Assembly (NCBI GenBank): GCA_025765595.1
Contig: JAIVFH010000011.1
Span: 310,001 to 374,000, forward strand
Direction: 5' to 3'
Source: Obelidium mucronatum
Lineage: Eukaryota > Chytridiomycota > Chytridiomycetes > Chytridiales > Chytriomycetaceae
Length of the DNA stretch: 64,000 nt
The position numbers and the translations under genes are program-made. Under the pieces are notes generated by a model. It was not told the origin of the DNA. It made no database searches and saw nothing but the letters and a program-made list of their open reading frames with translations. Positions 31,364 through 43,299 of this stretch are shown here, one piece after another; the stretch's first letter is position 1; the number at the start of each line of letters is the position of its first letter.

Positions 31364-33399
31364 TTACACTGAACTCATGAAAATAACAAAACATAAACAG
31401 GTAAAATTGAGGAGTAAATTTGTCGATAATTCAGAACCCCATGCAGTTTTGGCCGTTCTTGCCAACGGAGAAAGTAGAAATGACTCTTCACATTTCGAGG
31501 GAACGAATGATTCAAAGGCTGGAAAGGGTGCTGAAACAAGAAACCCGGCCTTAATCAATTCGGATTTTGTTTTGTTGTCCATCAATGCATCTGTGCCACA
31601 TGCAGCCAGTGGGTATGTTGTGTTTCCGTCAGCCACGCAGAATTCAATGTTGGGCATCGCTGGATAGTATGTGATAAAGTTGAAGCACATTTCGTCTGAG
31701 GTACCTTCCCCGAAGGTTGTATTGTTCGAGCGGATTCCTTCTGTTGGAAAGTACGTACATTGCGACAAAAGAGAGTCGCCTGGTAAAATCACAGATCCTG
31801 GTTTAATGGTTGGACTATTTCCTTGATAGCTTCAAAAGAAACAAGGGTGTTAATGAAGTTAAGAAAGTCGCGTTGAAAAAGGCACTCACAAAAAGTTATA
31901 GTTCCCAACGACTCCCAAAGGATCAAGTTCTTTGCCGTTGCGAATATGTCTTGTAGTAGAGTTATGACCCAAAGTGTGCATATGGAAGCCGTTGCTGATA
32001 ACGTTTAAAGCTGATGGGAATTTCTTCGTGCAATCAGAGGGGCAAACGTTCCAGGGGGTTGATGTGTAGTTTGGAGAGTTTCCGGGAATATTTATATCTT
32101 CGCTTCCCAGTATCAGAACGCCAATATCATTCGGTCTGAGTTCGTTTGTGTAGTCCAGCTGGATGAAGATGATATAGTTAAAAAAAGAGTACGGAATCTC
32201 TCAATATACGAACGCGCAAACCACTACTGTCTTTGACATTTGATAATTGATTCTGATTGTTGTAATGGATTTGAAGGGCGAAATATCGAAAAGCGTTCAA
32301 TCCCACTCCAATAGCAAATCCAGCTTCTGGAGGGTAGACATTCAAATCGATTCCGGGGGCCCAAGCGAGTGTGAACTTCAAAAAATGTTAGACTTCATCA
32401 TTGCTGGATAAATTTCGACATTACAGTTGAACAATCGGGCTGCATACTCTCACATTCGAAAATTTCACCGAATGAAGCCGGCGCATTTTTGCAGCCATAC
32501 AAAATCATGTGGTGAACTAAGCTACTCGCTGTTAAAATTCATCAATGCCATCTTTATGGAACAAACTTTGACTTCAGAAGCGGGGAATATTGAACAACAT
32601 GGTACTTTTGATCTGATGGAACTTCGATATGCGTGCAGAGGTAGCTCGTTTGATTAGAAGGTATGGTAATTGTTGGAAATACAATGTCCAGCTGCTTCAG
32701 CGTGGTGGTTGTCGATTGAAGTTTCGATTCTGATTTGAACAATATTGCCATGGCGTTCCCTCTAGCTTGAGGACCATGGTAAGATATAGATGTTGATTCT
32801 GTCGCCTGACCATATGCCCTATTGTCGAATAATTAAGATCTGTAGAATGATGGTTGAAAACAAACCAAATCAAATGATAGTCTCGGCCATCAATAATTTC
32901 ATGATCAGACGAATCAGCAAGTTCTCAAAGGGCGTAAAAATTTGAAGACGGTAGTTGATATCAGACTGAACTGGCGGACTTAGTAGGATAACATTTTGTA
33001 TAGCGTCCCGAAGGGGGACTGCTGTTGTTGTAGAAAAGGCATCCTTAATTGGCAAAGTTTAGCTGATCAGTTTTTTCCTTGTGACGACTGTCCTTGTACC
33101 TCCATATAATATCCGTGGGACTGGTTTCGTTTTAGAAGCCACATGTCAGCCCCAAACATTCCCCCCATTTCCGAGATGCCAAGACCAATCCACGGGTGCG
33201 ACGCGGATGGAATATCTACGTCAACTCCAAATACAATAACTGAGCTGTTTGATGTCCAGTGTAGAGCAAATGTTGGCGACAGCAGTTTGCAATTTTCAAA
33301 CTCGTTGGAGGAAAGATTCGTGTAACAGCTGGCGCCCAGCGCAGGTTTCAATAATATAGCAGCGGCTGCAGCGTAGAGTATACGAGATGCTCGAATCAT
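31364..33399 (-). CDS. DOMON / copper type II monooxygenase (DBH/PHM-like), copy 1
   Basis: Minus strand; exon 1 is 33100-33399, the next begins at 33043, and further exons run down to 31364. A signal peptide (MIRASRILYAAAAAILLKPA) leads to a DOMON domain (FALHWTSNSSVIVFGVDVD, MGGMFGADMW). The first copper domain has the His-His-Met motif LVHHMILYGC; then FTLAWAPGIDLNVYPPEAGF and LQIHYNNQNQ. The second copper domain lies further down and includes the STNDEMC-like Met ligand context (GTSDEMCFNFITYYPAMP). The C-terminus is hydrophobic. Such enzymes hydroxylate small molecules with copper and oxygen in the secretory pathway. Near 32,920 the frame shifts twice around CDSSDHEIIDG, so this copy may be damaged or misassembled. 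Substrate unknown. Confidence 0.75.
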
Positions 33400-33736
33400 T
33401 TATTTGAAGATAAGAGCTGAAATTCGAATCATTTGACAGTTGGAATCTTTTGGAATTCAGGATCAGTCGGCGGGAGCCTGTCAAATTGTTTTGACATTTC
33501 TAATTCAGCCAAAATCCGAAAACCCTCTCTTCACAACTAGTACTTACAATAGCCTATACAGTATAACATTTTAGTTTTTCTGTTGTATTTTTAACCATTA
33601 TACATTCACATATCGCGTTCTATCGAGCGTTTGATTCCTTGTAGGAATTAAAAGCTGAGCTAAGGCATTGAACAGAATTTACATTTATTTCAAACGAGAA
33701 AAACAGAATTAAAGGATGAAGCTTTAAGGCTATCAT
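33400..33736. other. Intergenic region between two minus-strand genes
   Basis: AT-rich; no ORF of note. It holds the promoter of DOMON copy 1 and the 3' UTR of the TauD-type gene. Confidence 0.4.
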
Positions 33737-34981
33737 TTACGCAGATTTGGCGGCCAAGGAAGCCAAGTGAGCACGACGAGCCACAGGAGGTGCAATTCCC
33801 AAAGCTTCACGACGAGAAGTAGAAGCCGGGTCAAAGTACGGTTTTTCTCCAAGAGAAGTAGCACGATCGCCAGTACGAGCGAAAGCGTCGGCATCAAAGT
33901 CGGTGGTGGCCGTGTGGAAGGCAGAACGGTTGTCCCACACAGCCACATCGTACTTGTTCCAACGGAAACGGACTTGCAAGTCGTGATTCTGCGTAATCAA
34001 ACTGAACAGATGTTCAAGAACCAAGTCACTTTCATCTTTAGAAAGCTCGTTGATGCGCTTGGTGAATCCTTTGGTTCCGTTGACAAAGACTCCCTTCCAG
34101 CCGGTGACTGGGTTGGTGCGAATGACTGGGTGGACTGCAGTAAGTTCCAAACCAACGTCTTCTGGAGATCCACGTGGTCCAGGGTTGAGCTTTGTGAATC
34201 CAGCGGACTGGAGCTTCTTGAAAACGTCTCCCTCATGTGTTGCAGTTAAACCCTCCAAGAAATCGCGAAAAGCTGGAGAAAGTCGTTCATAGACTTCGTA
34301 GGCAGAGGCCCAGAGAGTGTCACCTCCTTCGGGGGGAACTTCACGAAGTCTCAACACAGCATAGTCAGAAGGAACAGGCTCGAAAGTGATACTGAAAATA
34401 AAGAAAATCAGAGACCAATGAGATGCCTTGATATAAATTCAACTTACTCAGAGTGCCATCCACGCGATTGGAACTCGGTGTTTCCCTGATAGTATTCACG
34501 AGATTGCTTGCCCAACTCAGATGAAATCAACAAGCGCTTCTCACCGAACTCATCACTAGGATCAGTGAGGGGGTGAGAGTGTAGACCAGAAGTTGCTGGC
34601 TTTCCTCCTGCTTTTCCAAGACGGTCGACAAATTCCTTTTGCTCCTCAAAAGTGACATCTTGATCACGCAAGAAGACAACGTTGCGTTCAGAAGTAAGAA
34701 CAGCAAAGTCCTTGATGAGTTCATCGGCGTTTGGTGCTTTCAAAATGTCACGAATTTGGAGAGTTCTATGCCAAAGTTAGAATTCCAACAAATATTTGAA
34801 TTACCACAACATACCCTTTTGCGAATTCGGTACCAATGTGTGGTTGGACCTTGAAGTTCTTGTACGCGTCCAAAGAGAAGTTTCTCTTCAAAGGTTGGAC
34901 CTTGAGTGGGCCGGCAGCCTGAGCCTTCAAAGACAAGGCGGCGGTAGCATTTGCGAGTTGTTGGGTTTCGACTGGAGACAT
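33737..34981 (-). CDS. TauD/TfdA-type 2-oxoglutarate, Fe(II) dioxygenase, copy 1
   Basis: Three exons: 34815-34981, 34448-34765, 33737-34391, intact, GT-AG. The family oxidises sulfonates such as taurine, or related compounds, using 2-oxoglutarate. Iron ligands: the first His and Asp come from WHSDITFE, formed across the exon 2/3 junction (TCT GA|T); the last His from AVWDNRSAFHTATTDFD; the 2-oxoglutarate Arg from GDRATSLGEKPYF. Also REVPPEGGDTLWAS and NPVTGWKGVF, typical of fungal sulfonate dioxygenases (Jlp1-like). No signal peptide. It is followed on the same strand by DOMON copy 1; the same two families pair again at 38.8-42.5 kb. Substrate is inferred only. Confidence 0.87.
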
Positions 34982-35152
34982 TTCTGTATTGTTTACGAAA
35001 TGTGCCCATTCTCAGCAGGTTATATATCGATTTCTTTGCCATCTTTTCCAATGACGTCAGTGCTGAATGCATCATAGTGCAAATCTCACGTCATCTGCAC
35101 TGGTGTTTTGATTTCAAACACACATTTTCAATGAAATGAAATGAAGCACGGT

Positions 35153-35482
35153 TTACTCTCGGATAGACACCAATCCTTGACAAACGGCTTCAATATCCTC
35201 AATCTCTTTGGGCGCTTCCGCACTTAAAATAGTACATGTATCTTTCCCAATAACGACATCATCTTCGATCCGAATCCCAATACCACGATACTGCTCTGGG
35301 TAAGAGTCGCTGTTAGGAACATAGATCCCAGGTTCTATTGTGATGACCATTCCTTCTGTCAACTTTCTTGTCCGCGGAACAGACCCCACATCATGAACAT
35401 CGAGACCCATCCAATGACCAACATGATGGGGATATAGTTTGTTCATATCCTAGATAAAGTCATCGAGTTAGTGTGTGTGTGT

Positions 35483-35513
<31 letters not shown>

Positions 35514-36905
35514 GGGGGGGTGGGATTAAAGATAGAAATTGCTGTCTCACACTGAAGGATAACCGCCTTCCAAATAACTTTGAACATTCGACTTTCAAAA
35601 CCTCAAAAGCAAGGTTTTGTAAATCATCCAACGAAACATTTGACCGTTCATTGCACTTGTCAATGCATGCCTTCTGAGTTTTCAGAACCGCTTGATACAG
35701 TTTTCGCTGCGGTTCACTGAACTTTCCATTAACCGGCCATGTTCTCGTAATGTCGCTAGCATAACCCCCATACTCCCCACCGGCATCCATCAAAATCAAG
35801 TCCCCGTCTTTCGCCACGTGTCTGTTGATGACATAATGCAGAGTTAATGCGTTGGCTCCTGCGGCCACAACGGGAACGTAAGCCATCCCATCAGATCCAC
35901 GTTTTCGAACAGAATGGTCCATTACACTGTGCAAAAACGCCTCCGACACTCCTGGTTTTGTAGCAGCCATAGTTTCCGCATGTGCTCGGCCACTTATTTG
36001 ACCCGATTTTCGAAGGACTGCGATTTCAGCGGCACTCTTGACGACACGAAGTTGAGGCAAAGTGCTTCCAACACCGCTTAATTTCCTGATTTTAAATAGA
36101 TTCAGCGGCTTTTGAATAGGAGTATCATTGAGGTAGCCGAGCAGGGTGGCATAAGGGGTCCAGGCAGGTACAGCTGGAGCACTTGCTGCATGTGAGCTTT
36201 GGAATGGGCTGGGGGGTAGGGAGGGACTTGTGGGAAGATCGGTGATTATTTGAGAGGTAGAGTATGGTAATTCAGTGGACATGATTTCGTTAAGACGAAC
36301 AGGGAGGCGGTGGATTGGTTCTGCGTGATCTGCTTTGAAGTAACCAACAGCCCCTTCTAATCCACAACGAGGACCATCCCACATTTCAGTGGAAGGATCA
36401 CGCTCCCGCACATAGAGGGTAAATTGGTAACCCTTTGAATATTTCTTTGAGTCCTTTTCTGCGTTTTTTGTGTGGTGAGTTGACCTTCAAGAGAACTGTG
36501 AATTGAAATACCGAGAATCATGCACCCATCCGGTTCATTAAAGCCAGTGAGGTAAAACAGGTCAGTATTCTGATGGAATTCGTGAAAAATGCCCCCAGTT
36601 GCATATCGTAAAGTGAATCCTGCAACAATTGCAATGGATCCTTCAGGCAATGAATCAGCAAACTTGGCTCTTCGCAATTCATACTCGATGGATGAAATGC
36701 CTGGCGTAACATCACCAGGTGCAATCAAATGCGGATGTGTGTGAGATGCAGGCTGACCAAGGGACCCCAGTGACGGGATGCTAGTAGTGGCCTTAGCCGC
36801 TCCGAAGAATCCCCGAGAAGATAATGCAGTTGTGGGAGATATCCTTGCATTCCTCCAGAGATGTGGAAGGACGTATCGAGACCCCAATCGAAGTATCCTT
36901 TCCAT
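35153..36905 (-). CDS. ICP55: Mitochondrial Xaa-Pro aminopeptidase (XPNPEP3/Icp55-like)
   Basis: The start ATG at 36905 is followed by an Arg-rich, acid-free leader (MERILRLGSRYVLPHLWRNA) suited to mitochondrial import. The aminopeptidase P N-domain follows (IEYELRRAKFADSLPEGSIA, TDLFYLTGFNEPDG), then RERDPSTEMWDGPRCG. The pita-bread catalytic domain shows the metal ligands: two Asp in LMDAGGEYGGYASDITRTWP, His in PHHVGHWMGLDVHD, Glu in MVITIEPGIYVP and Glu in GIRIEDDVV. In yeast this enzyme trims one residue from imported proteins after presequence cleavage. Frame continuity near 36,470 is best explained by a 26-nt intron (36459-36484). A second intron near 35,447-35,540 contains a GT repeat and 24 G; I could not settle its donor. 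Confidence 0.87.
35471..35520. repeat. (GT)n microsatellite followed by a 24-nt G run
   Basis: Thirteen GT units (35471-35496), then G at 35497-35520, inside the last intron of the Xaa-Pro aminopeptidase gene. On the transcribed strand this is a C run followed by (CA)n. Confidence 0.95.
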
Positions 36906-36945
36906 TATTTTCAAAAAAAGGCAAACACATTAATTTACTATTTAA

Positions 36946-38165
36946 TTATAGGTTCTTTTGATTCGCGCGTTTCCAACTTTCTTTCGCGAAGTCAGCACTT
37001 GTACTTCCGAATATCTCCAAAGTCGCCTTTCGCCCATTCTTTGTCCACCCGTACTCCATGTTGGTAGTCGGTGGAAACGCATATTTGGCAGCAGGGAGAT
37101 CAGTAGGTATTCCTTTCAGACGAACTCTTGTTCCATCAGGATAAACGGCCTCATTGCTGTTATTGGAATATTGTGGTGTACCATTTGTAACTACAAATGA
37201 AGGTTCCGGAGTAGGTTGCTACTGTTGACGGAGAATACCGATATAGCGAAGAAGGGGCGCGAGAAGAGCTTGCTGTGCTGGATAAGCTTTCCCTCCCCTT
37301 ATGATTGTGGACTATGGGCATTCACTGACTTTGATCCCATTTGCGTTCCTGGCCGTTGTTGATTCGGAACCGGTGAACAGGCTTGATAGAGAATGTGATT
37401 TTGTCGAAATTTTCGAAGGGATGCCATTATTGGGCTGCTGTGACTGAGGATGTCTCTACAATCCTTCGATACATGGCCCGTTTTGTAATCAAACTCAAAC
37501 TTGCCACCAAATTCCCGGTCATAACTGCTTGTTTCCACATCTGTATTCCGAAATCCGTTGGGTTTTTTTCCCTTGACATTTCCTCCACTCACAGGGGTTG
37601 GGTGGTTTGGATGCCTCGCGTTGTTTTGTGAGAGATAATCATGACGCGCACCAGTTACTTTGAAGTTATTAAATTTCGCACTATTGTCGTAATCTTCGGC
37701 AGAAGTCGGACGCGATGATAGTGGATTTCGTTTTGGCGTGTTGATTATAGAATAAGCACTCCACTTCGTCGGCTGCACAAAGCAGATAATAAAAAAAAGG
37801 ATCGTTAGAATAAGGTCTATTTCCACTTCGAATTTCATGCTCAACTGGTGCTTTCAGGGGATATGCATCCGGCCCGTCTTCACCCAAGTACAGTTTTGGA
37901 TCGTTCAAGGCGCCCCATCGATCACTCCATTCTCGTTGCGCCTTCATTTCTTTCGCAAGTCGATCGAGCCTTTTTTTTAATGTTCAGTTCATGCTTTTTG
38001 AATCCAAAAAACAGTATTCTTCTCGAAGTTACCAGGAGAAGTTTGCAGCAGCAGGCAATCGCGTCCTGGACCCGAGCAGCTTCCTTCTTTTTTTCTAGTT
38101 CGGCGCGTTTCTTTCCTGTCGCTGCTGCTGGCTGTTGTTGATGTTGGTTTGGCGGCGGCATTGTC
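36946..38165 (-). CDS. Hypothetical multi-exon gene, perhaps axonemal (weak)
   Basis: A series of coding-like blocks on the minus strand: MPPPNQHQQQPAAATGKKRA with a charged helix (38161 down), LDRLAKEMKAQREWSDRWGA and DGPDAYPLKAPVEHEIRSGN (about 37,950-37,810), SIINTPKRNPLSSRPTSAED to GGKFEFDYKTGH (about 37,770-37,470), ASSSRAPSSLYRYSPSTVA (about 37,250), and a C-terminal block EAVYPDGTRVRLKGIPTDLP, MEYGWTKNGRKATLEIFGST ending at 36946. Joining them needs introns and at least one frame correction in a poly-A run near 37,975. The style (short, proline-rich, tryptophan-containing, no enzyme motif) resembles microtubule inner proteins of cilia, but this is a guess. The stop lies only 40 bp before the aminopeptidase start on the same strand. 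Confidence 0.4.
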
Positions 38166-38391
38166 CTGATTGGTTGATCAAAGAAAAGTGCAAAATCAAA
38201 AAAAAAAAAATACTTTGATCATCAGAAACAGCAACAACATGTTCTTTCAGCTCGTTGGGAAAGATAAAAAAAGGAGGTGGGCAATAGTCTGAGGCATTGG
38301 CGGGCTGGAAGAGGGCGGTCTTTCTAATCAGCATATAAACAGCTTGACTACGATAACATGGGCAATTCCAGTTATTGTCTTTTCATCTTAC

Positions 38392-38590
38392 TGGATTGTA
38401 TAGGCGATGTAAGAACCTTCACTTTCAACTTGAACTCATAGCAGTTTAACAACTCTTTCATCCTGCCAGTGGTTCTTGGAGAGGAAAGACGACCAACACC
38501 AGACATTTGGGCACCCTTCACACCTGTTGAAGGTGCTCCTACTCTCGACCAAGCCGAAACAGAGAAGCCTCTATTGCGAGCTGACCTGGC
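38392..38590 (-). CDS. Small hypothetical protein, first exon
   Basis: The frame reads ARNRGFSVSAWSRVGAPSTG, then MSGVGRLSSPRTTGRMKELL and FKLKVKVLTSPIQ, ending at a possible donor (GTAAGA) on the minus strand. The composition looks coding. A downstream block (TALFQPANASDYCPPPF) at about 38,290 may be its second exon. No family recognised. Confidence 0.3.
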
Positions 38591-38817
38591 CAAAAGACCT
38601 TTTGAGAAGTAAACTGGGCTTTCAAGGCAACCAACTGGCTGAAACTACTTCAGTGTATTTATGTATGCGAAAAACCAATAAATCAAGTGTTATTATTCCT
38701 TGAATTGGATTGGAATTCCGTATCTGAGCCTTTGACTGCGACGATGACAAATTCTTCAATACGACAAATCCCTACCACTTAAAATTAAGTGAATTCTTTC
38801 TTGTCTGGAAAAAAACT

Positions 38818-40975
38818 ATGATCAGACGCGTTCTTCTTCTGGTTTCTGTTGCCGTGATCGTGATTCCAAGTAGATGCCGCAAGCTGTTTCGCAAGTTTTA
38901 ACCAAACCCAATTCACATATTGTGAGCTTATCGCCCCTAATTACGCGCTTCACTGGTCCGTCAATTCTTCTGTGATTGTATTTGGTGTGGATGTGGATGT
39001 GGTCCTCGAATTCGAATAGCTGGGTCGGGCTGGGATTAAGTCCGATGGGGGGAATGTATGGCGCTGATATCTGGATTCTGCTCAAGAATTCCGCAGGAGC
39101 TTATTATATTCAGGTTTTTTTTTCTATTTGTTAGTGAAGGGGTCTTCGCGTCGAGCAGATGTTTACTCATTTTTTTTTTTCTTTTGACAGGACTCATTTG
39201 CAACTTCTGCAACAACGCCATCAGCGGATACTCAACAAGATGTAGTTTTATTGAACTTCTCCTCAATCTTCAATCCACGAAAACTGCGTTTACATTCATG
39301 AGAGCAATCAAAACTTGTGATTCCTCTGATTTGGAAATTATTCAAGGGACACGGCATCACCTGATTTGGTATTACATAGCAGCGCCCTTTGGCTATGAAT
39401 TATAAAAGAATGATTCTCATTTGGTGGTTTCTATTTAAGGGCTTTCGGTCAAGGCAACTCTGCGCCAAGATATCATGGCACAAGCAACAGAGGAAACGCG
39501 ATAGTAACCTTGTATCCGAATGCAATCAACTCACTCGCATCGAAAGCAAAAGCCAAAGCGAAAGCGTCAGTTGCATCTTTAAAAGCCAGTTCAGACTTGA
39601 AGTCCGTGTCCATCCTGTTTCCCAATGTCACTATTCCAGCTGAACAGACAACGTACCTATGCACACACTTTGAAGCACCTGCAGATCGAAAGTATCATGT
39701 TGTTCAATATGAAGGTATCATTCAAACGAGGTAAATGTGGAGAATCTCCTTGGTTTTTCTTTTTTTTATTATTGTTATATTTTTTCTGTTTCTGACACTG
39801 CTTTTATTCCTCAAGCTTTGGTGCACCATCTTGTACTTTACGGATGTGTAGGAAAACCAAATAAAATTGGGGATGTATATCCTTGCCTGGCAAATATGGA
39901 AGCTCTGTGTTCAAGGTTTACATTGGCATGGGCGCCAGGTGTTGGAACCACTCTTTTCCCCGAAGAAGCTGGGTTCGCGATCGGAGTCGGAACAAACGCA
40001 ATTCAATACTTTTCTCTACAAATCCACTACAATAATCCCACTGGTGCTGTAGGAATCGTAGATGGAAGCGGGATGAAGGTATCCATTGTTTATTTGTTTT
40101 CCATACACGAAAATTATTGACTTTTTCTACATCAGCTTTATTACACATCCGTGCTCAGGAAATTTGATATTGGAGTCCTCACACTTGGAAACTACGACAT
40201 CAACATCACGGGAAACAAGAACTCATACACAATGACAAACTGGAATATTTGTCCATCCACTTGTACAAAGCAATTCCCACAAAACTTGACGGTAGTAAGC
40301 ACGGCATTCCATATGCATACATTGGGGTACAATATCACCACGCGCCACATTCGAGGAGATAAGGAATTGATTCCGTTGGGAATTCGTAAATATTACGACT
40401 TCTCGTACGTTCAATCTTTTGTGTCTAAAACCAGATGTTTTAAACTTGCCTTTTTTTTTTTTTAGATTTCAGGCTGCTGTTCCGCCGCTTGACGCCAACG
40501 CTGTTATTGTGCCCTGGCGATAATCTATTGACTCAATGCACATATATCCCAACTGCTGGTGTCCGTAAAAACGTGACAACATTTGGCGAAAGCACCAATG
40601 ACGAAATGTGCTTTAATTTCCTCACTTATTATCCTGCAATGCCTCGGATCGATACTTGTTTGGGCGACCCATACGATCCATACGCTTTTTGTGCTACATC
40701 TGACATTGTCGTGAATGCAACGGTTACACAGCTGTTTTCTAATGGGTAAAAAATTTTTAAAAAAAGAAAATCAAATATTTCGTTTAACGTTACATAAAAC
40801 AAGGTGGATTGTGCCAGCCGCTATGCCCTCTTTCACGCCATTTAGTGAACCAGTTTGTAAAGCAACATTTTCCAAATCGAATGATAATAACCTTCTGAAA
40901 ACGGGCGATGCTAGTCGCCGTACTGGTCCCTTTGGCGCTTTTGTCCTTGTTGCGTTTATTCTGCTCAGTCTCTGA
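38818..40975 (+). pseudogene. DOMON / copper type II monooxygenase (DBH/PHM-like), copy 2, frame-damaged
   Basis: Paralogue of copy 1. A signal peptide (MIRRVLLLVSVAVIVIPS), DOMON (CELIAPNYALHWSVNSSVIV, GLSPMGGMYGADIWILL), first copper domain (ALVHHLVLYGCVGKPNKIGD, FTLAWAPGVG, LQIHYNNPTG) and second copper domain (VVSTAFHMHTLGYNITTRHI with the His-x-His pair, and ESTNDEMCFNFLTYYPAMP with the Met ligand). The C-terminus ends in a hydrophobic stretch. At least four frame breaks are needed: after the signal peptide (near 38,895), near 39,005, near 39,285 and near 40,510 (GTG CCC T GGC). His-His-Leu replaces copy 1's His-His-Met. Either a pseudogene or several assembly errors; domains and order are clear. 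Confidence 0.75.
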
Positions 40976-41222
40976 AATCAATATTTTTATTTTCTATTTC
41001 AAATAAACATTTTGAAAAAAAAAAGCGCACGACGTTATGACGCAAGAACATCTTGAATTATGAATTTCGTATTCAAATATGGATTTGATATTTCCTTGAC
41101 CGTGCAAATGACGCTTGCACCTCCTCGCAACGATTGCGTCATATAAAGCTTTCGGGGTATAAAATATGAATGGATATTGTGCCCTTGGTATTCTCATCAC
41201 AAACAACAACCACGAAAAAACA

Positions 41223-42467
41223 ATGTCCCCAGTTGAAACTCAGCAACTTGCCACTGCTACAGCAGCCTTATCCTTGAAGGATCGCGTTCTCAAGGTCCAG
41301 CCATTGAAGAGAAACTATTCCCTTGACGCTTTCAAGAGCTTCAAGGTGCAGCCTCACATTGGTACTGAGTTTGCCAAAGGGTATGTCGTGTTTTCTTCCA
41401 ACATCTCCGTTTGTGGCACAGCTTGTTAACCCACCATCCAAGAATCCAAATTCGTGATATCCTTAAAGCACCCAACTCTGACGAACTCATCAAAGATTTC
41501 GCTGTTCTCACCTCTGAACGCAACGTTGTCTTTTTGCGTGACCAAGACATTACTTTCGAAGAACAGAAGGAATTCGTCGACCGTCTTGGAAAAGCGGGAG
41601 GAAAGCCAGCGACGTCTGGTCTCCACGCGCACCCAACGACTGATCCAAATGACGAATTGGGGGAGCAGCGGCTCTTGATTTCTTCTGAAAGTGGGAGAAA
41701 GTATGCCAACTTGTACAGCCGCGCTTCAGAATTCCAGAGTTACGGATGGCACTCTGAGTAAGTACTTTCTTTCTGATCATGTTCGTGTGTTCTGACATTA
41801 AGTCACTCCCAATAGCATCACCTTCGAGCACGTGCCCTCCGACTACGCGGCCCTGCGCCTCCGTGAGATCCCACCCGAAGGCGGCGACACGCTCTGGGCC
41901 TCCGCCTACGAAGTGTACGAGCGCCTTTCCCCTGCATTCCGCACATTCCTCGAGGGCCTCACCTGCCACGCACTCCGGCGACAACTTCAAGCAGCTCGCG
42001 GCCGCCGGCCTGACGAAGCTCAACCCCGGACCACGCGGCGCGCCCGAAGACGTCGGGCTAGGACCTGACGGCCGTGCACCCAGTGATCCGCACGAACCCC
42101 GTCACGGGCTGGAAGGGCGTCTTTGCAAACAAGGTGTTCACCAAGCGCATCAACGAGCTGTCCAAGGACGAGAGCGACCTCGTCCTTGCGCACTTGTTTG
42201 ACCTGATTGTGCAGAACCACGACCTGCAGGTGCGATTCCGCTGGAACAAGCACGATGTGGCTGTGTGGGACAACCGCTCCGCCTTCCACACTGCCACCAC
42301 AGACTTTGACTGCCGATGCCTTCACACGCGCGGGCGACCGTGCCACGTCGTTGGGTGAACGTCCTTACTTTGACGCTGCCTCCACTTCTCGGCGCTGAGG
42401 CCCTGGGCATTGCGGCTCCAGTGGCGCGTCGTGCTCACTTGGCTTCGCTGACTGCCAAGTCTGCTTA
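41223..42467 (+). pseudogene. TauD/TfdA-type dioxygenase, copy 2, with four +1 frame breaks
   Basis: Exons 41223-41380, 41443-41757, 41816-42467 match copy 1 (33737-34981) in position and phase. Exons 1 and 2 are intact (LKDRVLKVQPLKRNYSLDAF; NVVFLRDQDITFEEQKEFVD; WHSDITFE across the junction). Exon 3 is far more GC-rich, with C/G in most third positions, and needs four single-base removals to keep homology: ACC T GCC (about 41,964), CTAGGAC (about 42,060), GAC T GCC (about 42,310) and CGC T GAG (about 42,398). The iron-binding and Arg motifs are otherwise present (FHTATTDFD, GDRATSLGERPYF). Either a young pseudogene or systematic indels. Confidence 0.78.
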
Positions 42468-42700
42468 GTTCTCTTTTTTGCGGTTGTCTGTTTTTGTGCA
42501 TACTTTTTGTCTCTTCTGATGAGTGAATAAAAAATAAATTGTTCTCTATTGATCTTTGAGCTATATTTCTGTTTGTATAAGGCTTTTCGTCAATCAAAAG
42601 GAGGGGCTGCACGGATGCATGTGGTGGAATAATGGAGAATAATGGTTGTGGGAATACCTTTTACTTTTCATTCTTTTTTACTTTCTCAACCAAAAAAAAA

Positions 42701-43256
42701 ATGGACTCATACTCATCACTGGATAATGCAGCACTTCCAATCCCAGCCGCCACAGCAGCAGCGGCAACCAACAAACCTTCAGCGAAAACAAAGGGAGAAA
42801 AGGAACCAGCTGTGATTCTGTGCATCGGGTTGGTATCTTTTTTTTGAATGCGTTGTGTGTGTGTGGTTAGGGCTGAGTTCGGAAGCATTTTCTTTTAGAA
42901 TGGCGGGTAGTGGCAAGAGTACATTCATGCAGGTTTTTATTCTCTCTTGTTTCTTTCTTTCTTCGACTTCCCCCTGCTCTTGTTTGTGACTTACCGATGG
43001 TTTGTGATATACCTAGAGACTTACAGCTTCTATCCATACGGCGAAAAAAACACCATACGTTGTGAATCTGGATCCAGCTGTTGGGAAACTCCCTTTCGGC
43101 TGCAATATTGACATTCAAGATGTCGTCAACTATAAGCAAGTCATGAAGCAGTATGGCTTGGGACCCAACGGAGGCATCATCACGAGCTTGAATCTGTTTA
43201 CGACAAAGTTTGATCAGGTTCTTGATTTGATAAGTAAACGAAGCAAGGAATTGGAG

Positions 43257-43299
<43 letters not shown>

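Noticed and set aside
34444..34743. HxE instead of HxD in TauD copy 1
   Set aside because: The apparent WHSE comes from reading into the intron; splicing gives TCT GAT, the normal Asp.
43263..43298. Poly-T and other homopolymer runs as retrotransposon tails
   Set aside because: The run is inside a GPN1 intron next to a pyrimidine-rich acceptor; no target duplication or element body was seen.
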